A DNA stretch of 64,000 nt. Origin: Novipirellula aureliae (GTDB taxonomy: Bacteria > Planctomycetota > Planctomycetia > Pirellulales > Pirellulaceae). Every line of letters begins with the position of its first letter. The stretch's first letter is position 1. The position numbers were made by a program, and so were the translations under genes. Positions 17,367 to 25,896 of this stretch are shown here, piece after piece. Location: positions 62,001 through 126,000 of the forward strand of contig NZ_SJPY01000003.1 in assembly GCF_007860185.1 (NCBI RefSeq). The letters run 5' to 3'. The notes beneath the pieces are model-generated. The model was not told the DNA's origin. It saw nothing but the letters and a program-made list of their open reading frames with translations, and did not search any database.

Positions 17367-20300
17367 ATGATTCGCTCGTTTCGAACCATTCGACTAAGCG
17401 GTAGTTTACGCAACCGTGACTCGAGCGATAGAGCGCCCATCGATCGAAAATACCTTCCAGATCGATGGAGCGTTATTGCAATTTTGGCAATAGCGCTAGC
17501 TGCCTTCACGGGCACCGGACTCACCGATATCGGACAAGCAGGATTGTTGCAAGCAGAAAACATTCAGCAAACCGACACGGGGCCGGCCATGGGAAGTCCG
17601 ATCCAGGAAAAATTGGAGGAACTACAACAACGGTTTGATGAATCGCTAAAATCGTTCGTCTGGGATTTTTCCCGTTCAGCCGATACCAACTATGATGGTT
17701 GGCCCGATGATTGGCAACGTCGAACGGGCAATCGCTACCCACAATACGTCAAAATAGCGATCGAAGCCCATGATCTTAAGGTAATGCGTGAAACTCGCGA
17801 CGTCGATGCGACCGTCATGCGGTTTTGGCCGAGCATCCGAAAATGGTTTCCCTCCTTGCCTGTTTTGCCTCCGTCGCTTGCCGATCTATTGTGTGACCGT
17901 TATTTGCGGATTGAACTCGACGGTGGTTTGGCCATGGTTCAATCGCAAAAGGTGCCGACGAGTCGAATGTATCAATACAGGTTTTCGGCCGACATCATGA
18001 CAAGCGGACTGCGTCACGATACCGCGCGTGCCGAGTTGGTATTTGTCGACGAACAAGGGATGGAATTGGAGTCGCATTCGACACCGATCGTCCGCGGGTC
18101 AAGCGGTTGGAAAGAGTACGCCGTAAACAACCTCCGCGCTCCGAGGCTGGCAAAGTACATGTTCGTGCGGGTCTCCGTCGAGGGCGGTGAAGACGGCTTG
18201 GAAGACATTCGTGGTTTCATTGGTTTTGACAATTTGCGAGTGGAGCCGTTTCCCCAGCTTCAGCTCGTGACCGATCGTCCGCTTGGTATCTACGACTATG
18301 GCAGCGGGGTGACAGCAACGGCGGTAGTGCTTGGGCTACCCAAGGGTGCGTCCCGGGTTCGGTTTCACCTATTTGATGCCGACAAGAACGAAATGGCGTC
18401 GGAAGCGTCGAGCATCCGAAGCTTGGTGCAATCCACCCCGATCCCCTCGAACATCTCCGTTTCAAGTGAACCCAGCGAATCTCGCTCGGCGACGACGGAC
18501 ATGCGTTTCGATTGGAAAATGCCTCGTCTTTCGCCTGGGTTCTACACCGTGAAGGCGGTGATTGAAGGAACGGGCGTTGACGAATTGGAATCTCAAACCA
18601 CGTTGGCGGTCATTGAACCACTCGTTGAAAAACGGGGATTTGGATGCTTTGGATGGACGCTTCCCTACCAGAATCAGAGGGATACGGCTCGAACAGCTTT
18701 GGATCCATCTGCGATCCAAACGCAGGGTCAACATAGCACCATCGGGATTCCTCAGGACGACGGCACGATTCCGCCCCGCGATTTCGTGAATTGGTTGTTG
18801 CAAATCGGGGTCGACTGGGTCAAGTACCCTGCTTGGATCGCTCCTGATGATGAAGTTCGAGCCAGTCAGATTGCGGATCTGTTCACACGACTGCAAGACA
18901 GCAAAATTCAGACGGTCGGGTTGCTTGATCGACCACCGGAGGATCAGTTTGCGAATTACGATTTGCGTAGCCAACGTGAAATCGTTGCATCGGAGCTGTT
19001 TCGGGATTTCGAAGTTTGGCAACCGCTACTCGAACCGGTGATGAGTCGATTGACTCTAAAGGTCCGTAAATGGCAACTCGGTGCGGATGATGATTTTAGT
19101 TTCCTCGGGCGAACCCGCTTGCAAGAATCGGTCAAGTCGATTGCCACGGGGCTGCAAGGCTACGGACAACCGCTCGATATAACGATCAATTGGCCTTGGA
19201 ATGAACCAACCCTCTCATCGCAGCAACGATCTTGGAAAGCGGTTTGTCGATCGATCCAGCCCGCTTTGACCGCGGAAGAACTCGATGCCTATTTGTCATT
19301 GGATCCAGAATCCCGTCGGCATGTTGACGCAAAGACTTGGATTCTATTGAACCCATTGCCAAAGGGTCGCTATGACCGCGATACACGCATCTTGGATCTC
19401 ATCCAAAGAATGGCAACCGTCCGAAAGCACCGGGTCGAAGCGGCCTTCGTTTCGAATCCTCATGATTCGGAAACAGGCTTGCTGACAAGTGACAGCCGAC
19501 CTGATGAAATGCTGCTGCCTTGGCGGACGACGGCACAATTGATTGGGGATCTGCGACAAATGGGATCCCTCAAAATGCGTAGCCGAGCCAACAGCATCAT
19601 TTTTGCTGGTGAGACGCGAGCGGTGCTGATGGTTTGGGCGGATAATCCGACCGAAGAATTGATCTACCTAGGTGAAGATGTCTACGCAATCGACGTCTGG
19701 GGAAAGACCAGTGAATTGCCGCTCGAAAACTACGAGAACCGCCAGGTCCAGCGGGTTAAGATTGGTAAGTTGCCGACCTTCCTTGTCGATGTCGATCCCG
19801 ACCTCTTGGCCTTTCGAATGTCGGTCGAACTGAAGCAAACGCAACTCGATAGCATTCTCGGGCAAACCCAGCCGCTTGAGCTGAAATTTAAGAACCCCGT
19901 TCGCGATGGATTGGCTGGGAACGTTAGGATCCGCAGTCCAATGTCATGGAAATTTGAGCAGCCATCATTGAATTGGGAACTAATCGGCGGGCGGGATACG
20001 ACCGAACCGTTTAATGTGGTTTTAGACAATAGTGCAAAAGTCGGCCGCTACGAATTGGCTCTCGATTTCGAGTTGCAAACCATACCTCCTAAGCGGTTTA
20101 CCGTCTACCGAGAAATCAATGTCGGTCCCCATGGTTTGGAATTGAAAGCGACGACCGACATCTTAGAGGGTGGACAACTCAAAGTGGAAGTCGAAATGCA
20201 AAACCATTCCGAGAAACCACTTCTCTATGACTGCATGGTTTTTCCGCAATCGGGGCGGCAATACCAAAGACGCTTCATCAGTGTAGAGCCTGGCGAGACC

Positions 20301-20423
20301 GTTCGCCGCGATTTTTATTGGTCCGATGGGGCCGAATTGATTGGAACAACATTGCTTCTGCGAGCAGGCGAACAGGACGGCCACAGGATTTTGAACTACG
20401 AGATCCCGGTCCGTCGACAATAG
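17367..20423 (+). CDS. giant membrane-anchored or secreted protein of unknown function
   Basis: Start taken at ATG 17367; the frame runs 58 codons further up, but that part overlaps the divergent TIM-barrel gene. The 1018-residue protein has a hydrophobic N-terminal segment (RWSVIAILAIALAAFTGTGL) after a basic stretch, so it is exported or anchored. Residues about 85-110 contain DTNYDGWPDDWQR, a calcium-loop-like DxNxDG motif (EF-hand or thrombospondin type 3 style). A beta module follows (GFIGFDNLRVEPFP), like the C-terminal module of the giant protein at 12337. A central part (VNWLLQIGVDWVKYPAWIAP and GYGQPLDITINWPWNEPT) looks like a TIM barrel of glycosidase kind. The C-terminus is immunoglobulin-like beta. 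I cannot assign a substrate. Confidence 0.82.
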   Translation: MIRSFRTIRLSGSLRNRDSSDRAPIDRKYLPDRWSVIAILAIALAAFTGTGLTDIGQAGLLQAENIQQTDTGPAMGSPIQEKLEELQQRFDESLKSFVWDFSRSADTNYDGWPDDWQRRTGNRYPQYVKIAIEAHDLKVMRETRDVDATVMRFWPSIRKWFPSLPVLPPSLADLLCDRYLRIELDGGLAMVQSQKVPTSRMYQYRFSADIMTSGLRHDTARAELVFVDEQGMELESHSTPIVRGSSGWKEYAVNNLRAPRLAKYMFVRVSVEGGEDGLEDIRGFIGFDNLRVEPFPQLQLVTDRPLGIYDYGSGVTATAVVLGLPKGASRVRFHLFDADKNEMASEASSIRSLVQSTPIPSNISVSSEPSESRSATTDMRFDWKMPRLSPGFYTVKAVIEGTGVDELESQTTLAVIEPLVEKRGFGCFGWTLPYQNQRDTARTALDPSAIQTQGQHSTIGIPQDDGTIPPRDFVNWLLQIGVDWVKYPAWIAPDDEVRASQIADLFTRLQDSKIQTVGLLDRPPEDQFANYDLRSQREIVASELFRDFEVWQPLLEPVMSRLTLKVRKWQLGADDDFSFLGRTRLQESVKSIATGLQGYGQPLDITINWPWNEPTLSSQQRSWKAVCRSIQPALTAEELDAYLSLDPESRRHVDAKTWILLNPLPKGRYDRDTRILDLIQRMATVRKHRVEAAFVSNPHDSETGLLTSDSRPDEMLLPWRTTAQLIGDLRQMGSLKMRSRANSIIFAGETRAVLMVWADNPTEELIYLGEDVYAIDVWGKTSELPLENYENRQVQRVKIGKLPTFLVDVDPDLLAFRMSVELKQTQLDSILGQTQPLELKFKNPVRDGLAGNVRIRSPMSWKFEQPSLNWELIGGRDTTEPFNVVLDNSAKVGRYELALDFELQTIPPKRFTVYREINVGPHGLELKATTDILEGGQLKVEVEMQNHSEKPLLYDCMVFPQSGRQYQRRFISVEPGETVRRDFYWSDGAELIGTTLLLRAGEQDGHRILNYEIPVRRQ

Positions 20424-20440
20424 ACTGCCACTCATTGCGT

Positions 20441-20462
20441 TTCCCAGGCAGAAGCCTGGGAA
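20441..20462. terminator. hairpin between convergent genes
   Basis: TTCCCAGGC (20441-20449) pairs perfectly with GCCTGGGAA (20454-20462) around an AGAA loop. It stands between the 3' ends of two convergent genes, so it may end both transcripts. There is no T-run, so intrinsic termination is not certain. Confidence 0.6.
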
Positions 20463-20578
20463 CGCAGCCGTCAAATTACGAAAAAACCAGTTCGCCGCTG
20501 GAAAAGAAGATCCAAACAACGAACCGGTTGAGGGGGATGATGAAGAGTGGGCCCCACGGGCTCAACTCAATCTTGTGC

Positions 20579-21145
20579 TCAATCTTGTAACGCCTCACTT
20601 AAACGGGCCAATGCCTCTTGCTTTTCGGCACAGATCCGTTTGAACGACAGATAACTTGTCGACGCTTCGGCAACACGGTTTGCATGCTCAATCAGCGTTT
20701 CGCTTAAAATCGCCCAAACGGTCCCCGAGGATTGTTCTCGCAATGCTTCAATATAGGCTTGCCAAGCATCCCAAAGCTTTTCACTCGGTTTACGATCTAG
20801 CCAATTATCAATCAACTTCAAGACCTCGGGGGATTCGTCTTTGAGGTATCGTGAAACGATTGACATAACCGTTCCTCTCTCTGCATCCGTGATTCGGCCG
20901 TCGGACCAAGCAACAAAAACCAGCGGAACAAGTAGCAGCACCGGAACCGTTTGATCATTGATTCCGTGAAGAAGCAGTTCATCTAAAACATCGGTGTCAT
21001 CAATGTTGACTAAACGAGCCAACCTGCTGCGAGCTTCGTCTCGTAAAACCTTTTCGCGAAGCTGTTCACATAGCTTCAGGTCTACCTGGCGGAAGAACTC
21101 ATCCTCAAGAGCCCTCAAGCGACCGTCTAGTGCGTTGGTAATCAT
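20579..21145 (-). CDS. TerB-like domain protein
   Basis: Start taken at ATG 21145 (MITNALDGRLRALEDEFF), giving 188 residues; an upstream extension to 21259 has no support. The central LLVPLVFVAWSDGRITDAERGTVM (about residues 92-115) has the acidic pattern AWSDGxIxxxER of TerB/DjlA-type helical domains, which bind metal or act in tellurite and phage-stress responses. The rest is helical and amphipathic (RSRLARLVNIDD, WDAWQAYIEALREQ). Soluble. The gene is alone, converging with the giant secreted gene across the hairpin at 20441. The family call is by motif only. Confidence 0.7.
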   Translation of the reverse strand: MITNALDGRLRALEDEFFRQVDLKLCEQLREKVLRDEARSRLARLVNIDDTDVLDELLLHGINDQTVPVLLLVPLVFVAWSDGRITDAERGTVMSIVSRYLKDESPEVLKLIDNWLDRKPSEKLWDAWQAYIEALREQSSGTVWAILSETLIEHANRVAEASTSYLSFKRICAEKQEALARLSEALQD

Positions 21146-21601
21146 CTTGATCTTTCCTTGTGTGTGACAAGTAGGGATATTTTTGTATTGGGATGGTAGC
21201 AAGAATCCCAATACGAACTTCGCACCCCTTATTCTACAGTCATATGCTTTCGATTCCAATCAAAATGCCGAACTTTTCTCTACATTGCAAACGAAATCCT
21301 CCCAGGATGATTGGGGGGCGAGCGTAACCGAAGCATCGTAAATGCTGGCAAATTCATTTCCTTCCTTTCGTCGCTCGATTCCCTAATCGTCGACGCGTTA
21401 GCCAGTTGCGACAACGTTATCGCTTGTAGACACTTGGTCTTGAAAAACGCTTAGCGGATTTCGCTTTGAGTGTTACCTTTCCCCTATTTCTCCCCTGTTC
21501 TCTGGTCCGCATAAGTTGACACCCAACGTATGTTGCTAGCGGCTCCGCCCGGGCGACCCGGACGGAGCAGGATAGCGAATACAGGGAACCCGAAGGTTTT
21601 T
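21146..21601. other. spacer holding promoter of the TerB-like gene and a hairpin after hppA
   Basis: The 456 bases lie between the start of the TerB-like gene and the stop of hppA, both on the minus strand. At 21542-21568 GCTCCGCCCGGG pairs with CCCGGACGGAGC with one mismatch around CGA; on the minus strand this hairpin follows the hppA stop by about 35 bases and could be its terminator, although no T-run follows. I see nothing else here. Confidence 0.5.
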
Positions 21602-24349
21602 TTAAAAGATCCCGAGGGCAACCAAGCTGTAGCGAACGATCAAACCCGCAACAACGACGCTGACCATGCTCATCAACTTGATCAGGATATTGAGACTCGG
21701 GCCACTCGTGTCCTTAAACGGATCGCCAACGGTATCACCGACAACCGCTGCTTTGTGAGCATCGGTTCCCTTGCCACCATGCGCACCGGCTTCAATGTAC
21801 TTTTTGGCATTATCCCAAGATCCGCCCGCATTCGCCATGAAAATCGCGATACAAAAACCTCCCGTCAATGTTCCCACGAGTAGTCCCATGACTCCTCCAA
21901 CGCCGAGCAAGAGCCCCGTCACAACGGGTAGCAACAGGCCAAGTAGTGATGGCACGATCATTTCACGCTGAGCTGCCTTGGTACTAATTGCGACCGGCGC
22001 CGCGTAGTCGGGCATGTCGGTCCCTTCCATAATGCCTGGCTTTTCACGGAACTGGCGTCGGACTTCCTCGACCATCCCCTGAGCGGCACGCCCGACCGCT
22101 TTCATCGTCATTGCACAGAAGACCAAAGTAGCCATCACGCCCAAAAAGGTGCCAACCAATACTTTCGGGTTCATCACCGAAAAGTTGTAGTAGTCACTGA
22201 AGTCTTGAATGTGGGCAGTGGGTAGGAAGATCAGCTTATCGCCGGTCGCGGTGAACCTGGCTCCCGCTGGACGGCCGAATTCGTCGACCTTCATCGCTCC
22301 ACTCTCGTCCAGGTCGTAGGCGATCATGTCCGCGACTTCGACCGGACCTGCCTTGAAGGTTTTCGCTTTCCACGCGGCTTCAAGCTCTTCATCGGCTGCC
22401 AACGAGGTGGGCGAGACCAACCAGGTAGCCGAATGCATTTTGCCATTCGCATCACTGTACTTGCTGACGACAAAGCCGTCCGATGCCTTGATGAAATCGG
22501 CATCGACCACTTCCACGACCTCGTCACCCCAACGTTCAAAACCAATGCGAACTTCTTCGATGTAAGCAGCCATTAGCGCAAGTGCCGTCAGCGCCGCCGA
22601 TCCGATTGCAAAGCCTTTACCCGTTGCTGCTGTGGTGTTACCGAGGCTATCGAGTGCATCGGTACGTTGCCGGACAATCGGATCGAGTCCCGACATTTCG
22701 GCGTTGCCACCCGCATTGTCCGCGATCGGTCCATAAGCGTCGGTTGCTAGGGTGATGCCGAGAGTGCTAAGCATACCAACCGCAGCGATCCCGACGCCGT
22801 AGAGTCCAAGTGCAAAGAAGTTAACATCCGAGAAGTTCCAACCGTTTGCAAATCCAAAGGAAGCGAGTGTTGCAATACAGATGACGACCACGGGCGCCCA
22901 AACACTCATCATGCCATCGGCAATCCCGCCAATGATGATCGTCGCAGGGCCCGTCAACGATTGATCCGCCAAATTTCTTGTCGGCTTGAACTCATCACTG
23001 GTGGAATACTCGGTCCATTTGCCAATGATCCATCCGGCAACCAATCCGGTAATCACGCTAAATGCAACGCCGGGCAAGGCGATACCGCCAACCGTTATGG
23101 TCGTCCCCAGGGTTTTGGGCATCAACCAAGTACCGAGGAAAATCGCGGCAACGGCGACCAGGAAGGTGGAAAGATTGATCCCACGTCCAAGGGCTGAGAG
23201 CAAATTCTTTTGCGTCGCATCATCCTTTGTACGGACCACATAGATGCCGGCAATCGATAAGAAGATGCCAATACCCGCGATCGCCATCGGCAGCATCATC
23301 GCTTGCAGTTGAGCTTGCGTCCCGTTCATCCCGCTTGGAACCAACTCGCTTGTTGAAAACGCGGCGACGCCTAGAGCAGCGGTCGCCAAAATCGATCCGC
23401 AATAAGACTCATAGAGGTCAGCTCCCATGCCTGCGACATCGCCGACGTTATCACCAACGTTGTCGGCAATCGTTGCTGGGTTACGCGGATCGTCCTCGGG
23501 AATCCCTTGTTCGACCTTGCCAACCAAGTCCGCTCCGACGTCCGCGGCCTTGGTAAAGATACCACCGCCGACGCGAGCAAATAACGCTTGACTACTGGCC
23601 CCCATTCCAAAGCACAGCATCGTCACGGTGATATCAACCAGCTTCATCGTGTAATCGGGATTCACGAGCGGGAGTACCCAGTACAGCACGGCGAACCAAA
23701 GGGTAATATCAAGTAGACCGAGGCCGACGACCGTCAAACCCATGACCGCACCGGATCGGAATGCGACCTGCAACCCTTGGTTGAGCGACTTTTGCGCGCC
23801 AGCCGCCGTCCGATTGCTCGCCAGCGTTGCGGTCTTCATGCCGAACCAACCCGCTAAGCCTGAGAAGAAACCGCCTGTCAGGAACGCGAATGGAACCCAG
23901 CGACTTTGCACGTTGAGGCCAAACGCAGCATAGGCAAGAAGTGCCACAATGACGAGAAAGAATACGCCAACCACCTTGTATTGCTGGGTCAGGTAAGCGT
24001 TGGCGCCCTCACGTACATAGCCAGCGATTTCTTGCATCCGATCGTTGCCAGGATCGGAGGTCTGCATCGTTTTGTAGAACAGGTAAGCTTGGATCAACGC
24101 GCAAATCGAACCGATAAAAGCGATCGACCAAACGAAAACCGTCATCGTGTCGTCGACTGGTGGAATCGAGACGACGGGTGCGACCACGCTATCGGCTGTC
24201 GACGTAACATCAACGTCCGGTGCGCTATCATTGATCGCGGGCGCGCCATCTTGGGCAGCAACCGCGATCGGCAAACTCAGAATCAGTGTGATGGCGGTCA
24301 TTGCGGCGACCATCCTGAAACGTTGCCATTCAAAGATTTGTGTAAGCAT
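21602..24349 (-). CDS. hppA: membrane-bound K+-dependent pyrophosphatase
   Basis: An ion-pumping pyrophosphatase: it hydrolyses pyrophosphate and moves H+ or Na+ across the membrane. Start taken at ATG 24349 (915 residues), six codons inside a TTG. The catalytic [11 protein letters not shown] (about residues 270-280) and DNVGDNVGD pyrophosphate and Mg2+ ligands are intact, and about 16 membrane helices can be seen. The stretch [11 protein letters not shown] has Ala and Gly at the two positions that are Lys and Thr in K+-independent enzymes, so it should need K+. Which ion is pumped cannot be told by eye. Two oddities: an N-terminal extension that looks like a signal peptide ([17 protein letters not shown]) followed by a Thr/Val/Asp-rich linker, and an extra soluble loop of about 120 residues ([14 protein letters not shown] to [11 protein letters not shown]). 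This makes it longer than the usual 650-770. Confidence 0.96.
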   Translation of the reverse strand: MLTQIFEWQRFRMVAAMTAITLILSLPIAVAAQDGAPAINDSAPDVDVTSTADSVVAPVVSIPPVDDTMTVFVWSIAFIGSICALIQAYLFYKTMQTSDPGNDRMQEIAGYVREGANAYLTQQYKVVGVFFLVIVALLAYAAFGLNVQSRWVPFAFLTGGFFSGLAGWFGMKTATLASNRTAAGAQKSLNQGLQVAFRSGAVMGLTVVGLGLLDITLWFAVLYWVLPLVNPDYTMKLVDITVTMLCFGMGASSQALFARVGGGIFTKAADVGADLVGKVEQGIPEDDPRNPATIADNVGDNVGDVAGMGADLYESYCGSILATAALGVAAFSTSELVPSGMNGTQAQLQAMMLPMAIAGIGIFLSIAGIYVVRTKDDATQKNLLSALGRGINLSTFLVAVAAIFLGTWLMPKTLGTTITVGGIALPGVAFSVITGLVAGWIIGKWTEYSTSDEFKPTRNLADQSLTGPATIIIGGIADGMMSVWAPVVVICIATLASFGFANGWNFSDVNFFALGLYGVGIAAVGMLSTLGITLATDAYGPIADNAGGNAEMSGLDPIVRQRTDALDSLGNTTAATGKGFAIGSAALTALALMAAYIEEVRIGFERWGDEVVEVVDADFIKASDGFVVSKYSDANGKMHSATWLVSPTSLAADEELEAAWKAKTFKAGPVEVADMIAYDLDESGAMKVDEFGRPAGARFTATGDKLIFLPTAHIQDFSDYYNFSVMNPKVLVGTFLGVMATLVFCAMTMKAVGRAAQGMVEEVRRQFREKPGIMEGTDMPDYAAPVAISTKAAQREMIVPSLLGLLLPVVTGLLLGVGGVMGLLVGTLTGGFCIAIFMANAGGSWDNAKKYIEAGAHGGKGTDAHKAAVVGDTVGDPFKDTSGPSLNILIKLMSMVSVVVAGLIVRYSLVALGIF

Positions 24350-24884
24350 TCTTAAAGCCCTATCCAATCATTTTAAGGGGGGGGAACGAAGTCATTGCCA
24401 TGTTGGCTCAAGCCCAGGGGATGCCGAAGGATCTCGCTGCCTATCCATCGAATACGATTCTTAGCCGACGCTCACGTTGCCCTCGGCATCCAATGCATTC
24501 ATCACACTAGTCCTTTGATTCGTCCCCACCAAGACACGGTTGAGAGGTCTACGAATGAGTAAACGTTTGCGGACGGGGAAGCACCGGAAATCGACGCTTT
24601 GCGAAGTGTTGTCCGCCATAAGTTCTGTGGGACATATTGTCACACGATTTGATTCGTCGTTCAATTCTTAGCATGACTTCGCCCGATTGCGCTCGGCTCT
24701 CCGAGTAGAAAGCATCCACTGGCGGGACCGGTCGATCGTTCGATCTGCGAACCCTTCTGACCCTTTAGCCCGAAAGCATTTTCCGCTCGGAGAGCCGAGC
24801 GGCGATCAGCGGGGGTGCAGTCGATTGCCACTTGCGAAAAGACGCGAGACGGGATATCGTTAGAAGGGACTTAGCCAAGCACAC
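24350..24884. other. spacer upstream of hppA and tRNA-Leu
   Basis: These 535 bases separate the hppA start (minus) and the tRNA-Leu gene (plus), so promoters of both must lie here. Small frames exist but none looks like a protein. The one clear structure is the inverted repeat listed at 24691-24800. Confidence 0.5.
24691..24800. repeat. 15-base inverted repeat with self-folding arms
   Basis: GCTCGGCTCTCCGAG at 24691-24705 has a perfect reverse complement at 24786-24800. Each arm can fold on itself as well (CTCGG pairs with CCGAG). The spacer between the arms is 80 bases with no gene. The core CTCTCCGAG recurs in the hairpin pair at 54619-54694. Confidence 0.85.
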
Positions 24885-24968
24885 GCGGATGTGGCGGAAT
24901 TGGCAGACGCGCTAGATTCAGGTTCTAGTGGCCGCAAGGTCGTGGAGGTTCAAGTCCTCTCATCCGCA
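24885..24968 (+). tRNA. tRNA-Leu (anticodon CAG)
   Basis: GCGGATG at 24885-24891 pairs perfectly with CATCCGC at 24961-24967, followed by discriminator A. The anticodon arm CTAGA-TTCAGGT-TCTAG carries anticodon CAG, reading CUG. The T arm is GGAGG-TTCAAGT-CCTCT-like and a long variable arm (TGGCCGCAAGGTCG region) is present, as expected for class II tRNA-Leu. No CCA is encoded. Length is 84 bases. Confidence 0.96.
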
Positions 24969-24980
24969 CTGCATAAAACG

Positions 24981-25016
24981 GGGTTTTCAGCAAATCGCTG
25001 AAAACCCTTTTTTTTT
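24981..25016 (+). terminator. intrinsic terminator of tRNA-Leu
   Basis: GGGTTTTCAGC (24981-24991) pairs perfectly with GCTGAAAACCC (24997-25007) around AAATC, and is followed by nine T. It begins twelve bases after the tRNA. Confidence 0.95.
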
Positions 25017-25202
25017 GTAGGCGTCGAAACAATCAACTCGGCTTCGCTACATGGAAGCTGATTGAAAGATACTCTCGAAGAGGAAGGGGGAAGCCCTGTC
25101 GTCGGAGGAAGTCGGCAAGCGATTGAGCGCTGTAGCTGGGATCGTCCTAAAAGAAAAAGCGAGATCGCTTTGACAGCGGAGAGGTTCAAACCGAAGCGTT
25201 CC

Positions 25203-25307
25203 CTAGCCCGGCTAATACGCAGACTGTTTTTCGAGCAATGAACGTAAACGCTTGAAGGCGTAGACGTTAGCAAAACAATTTGCAAGTCCATGAATCATCC
25301 GGGCTAG
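25203..25307. repeat. 105-base TIR element, copy A
   Basis: The ends are CTAGCCCGG and a matching ATCATCCGGGCTAG; the left end has drifted (CTAATACGC in place of ATGATTCGC). The interior, including ACTGTTTTTCGAGCAATGAA and the GTAAACGCTTGAAGGCG hairpin, is nearly identical to copies at 40906-41010 and the right end of 43909-44332. The element is too short to encode anything and looks like a MITE or REP-like unit. Confidence 0.85.
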
Positions 25308-25430
25308 GCGACCTTGCTTGCGGCGACGAATCATTCCAATCGCTCCCATCGCCCAGCCGAGCCGAGGAACTCGGCGAGGAACTTGGCTTGGGGTCGGATG
25401 TCACGGCAGTAATGGTGGTGTTGTCGAAGA

Positions 25431-25547
25431 CATGGAACGATGACATGGAACGATGACATGGAACGATGACATGGAACGATGGCATGGAACGATGACATGG
25501 AACGATGACATGGAACGATGACATGGAACGATGACATGGAACGATCA
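25431..25547. repeat. 13-base minisatellite, nine copies
   Basis: CATGGAACGATGA begins at 25431, 25444, 25457, 25470, 25483, 25496, 25509, 25522 and 25535, with one base change in the fourth unit. Since 13 is not a multiple of three, the same peptide pattern appears in all frames. It lies 350 bases before the symporter gene. Confidence 0.95.
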
Positions 25548-25896
25548 GTTGCGGCCAACGGTCGCATGACGGGTCATGAAGTAGGCAACGTCTGTGAAAA
25601 ACGACACCAACAACGCCGTTGGCGGCGATCAGCGATTCGCCCGAAAATCATTCTCCGTTCCCCGTCCTATCGGACGTGTAGGTGGCCCCTTTTATCCAAA
25701 GGGGGTCGTACAACAACGAAATTGCAATTCTTGTCTGGTGATAGTCAATGGGACCTTACAGTAGTAGAATCAGCCTCTATCATTTGGCGATCGTCGCCTT
25801 GTGCTCCCGAATACGTCAGTAAAACAATTGACGTCTGGAGCAAAAGGCGACGATGAGTCACTGCATCGAGCATTCATTATTCACGAGTTCATAATC

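Larger units (their letters stand above)
24969..25896. other. long spacer with terminator, small repeat element and minisatellite
   Basis: The 928 bases between tRNA-Leu and the symporter hold the terminator, a 105-base inverted-repeat element and a 13-base minisatellite, each listed separately. Small frames here have translations dictated by the repeats. No gene is supported. Confidence 0.6.

Noticed and set aside
25431-25547. CRISPR array
   Set aside because: The 13-base units are head to tail without spacers, so this is a minisatellite. The same applies to 41174-41266 and 51138-51236.
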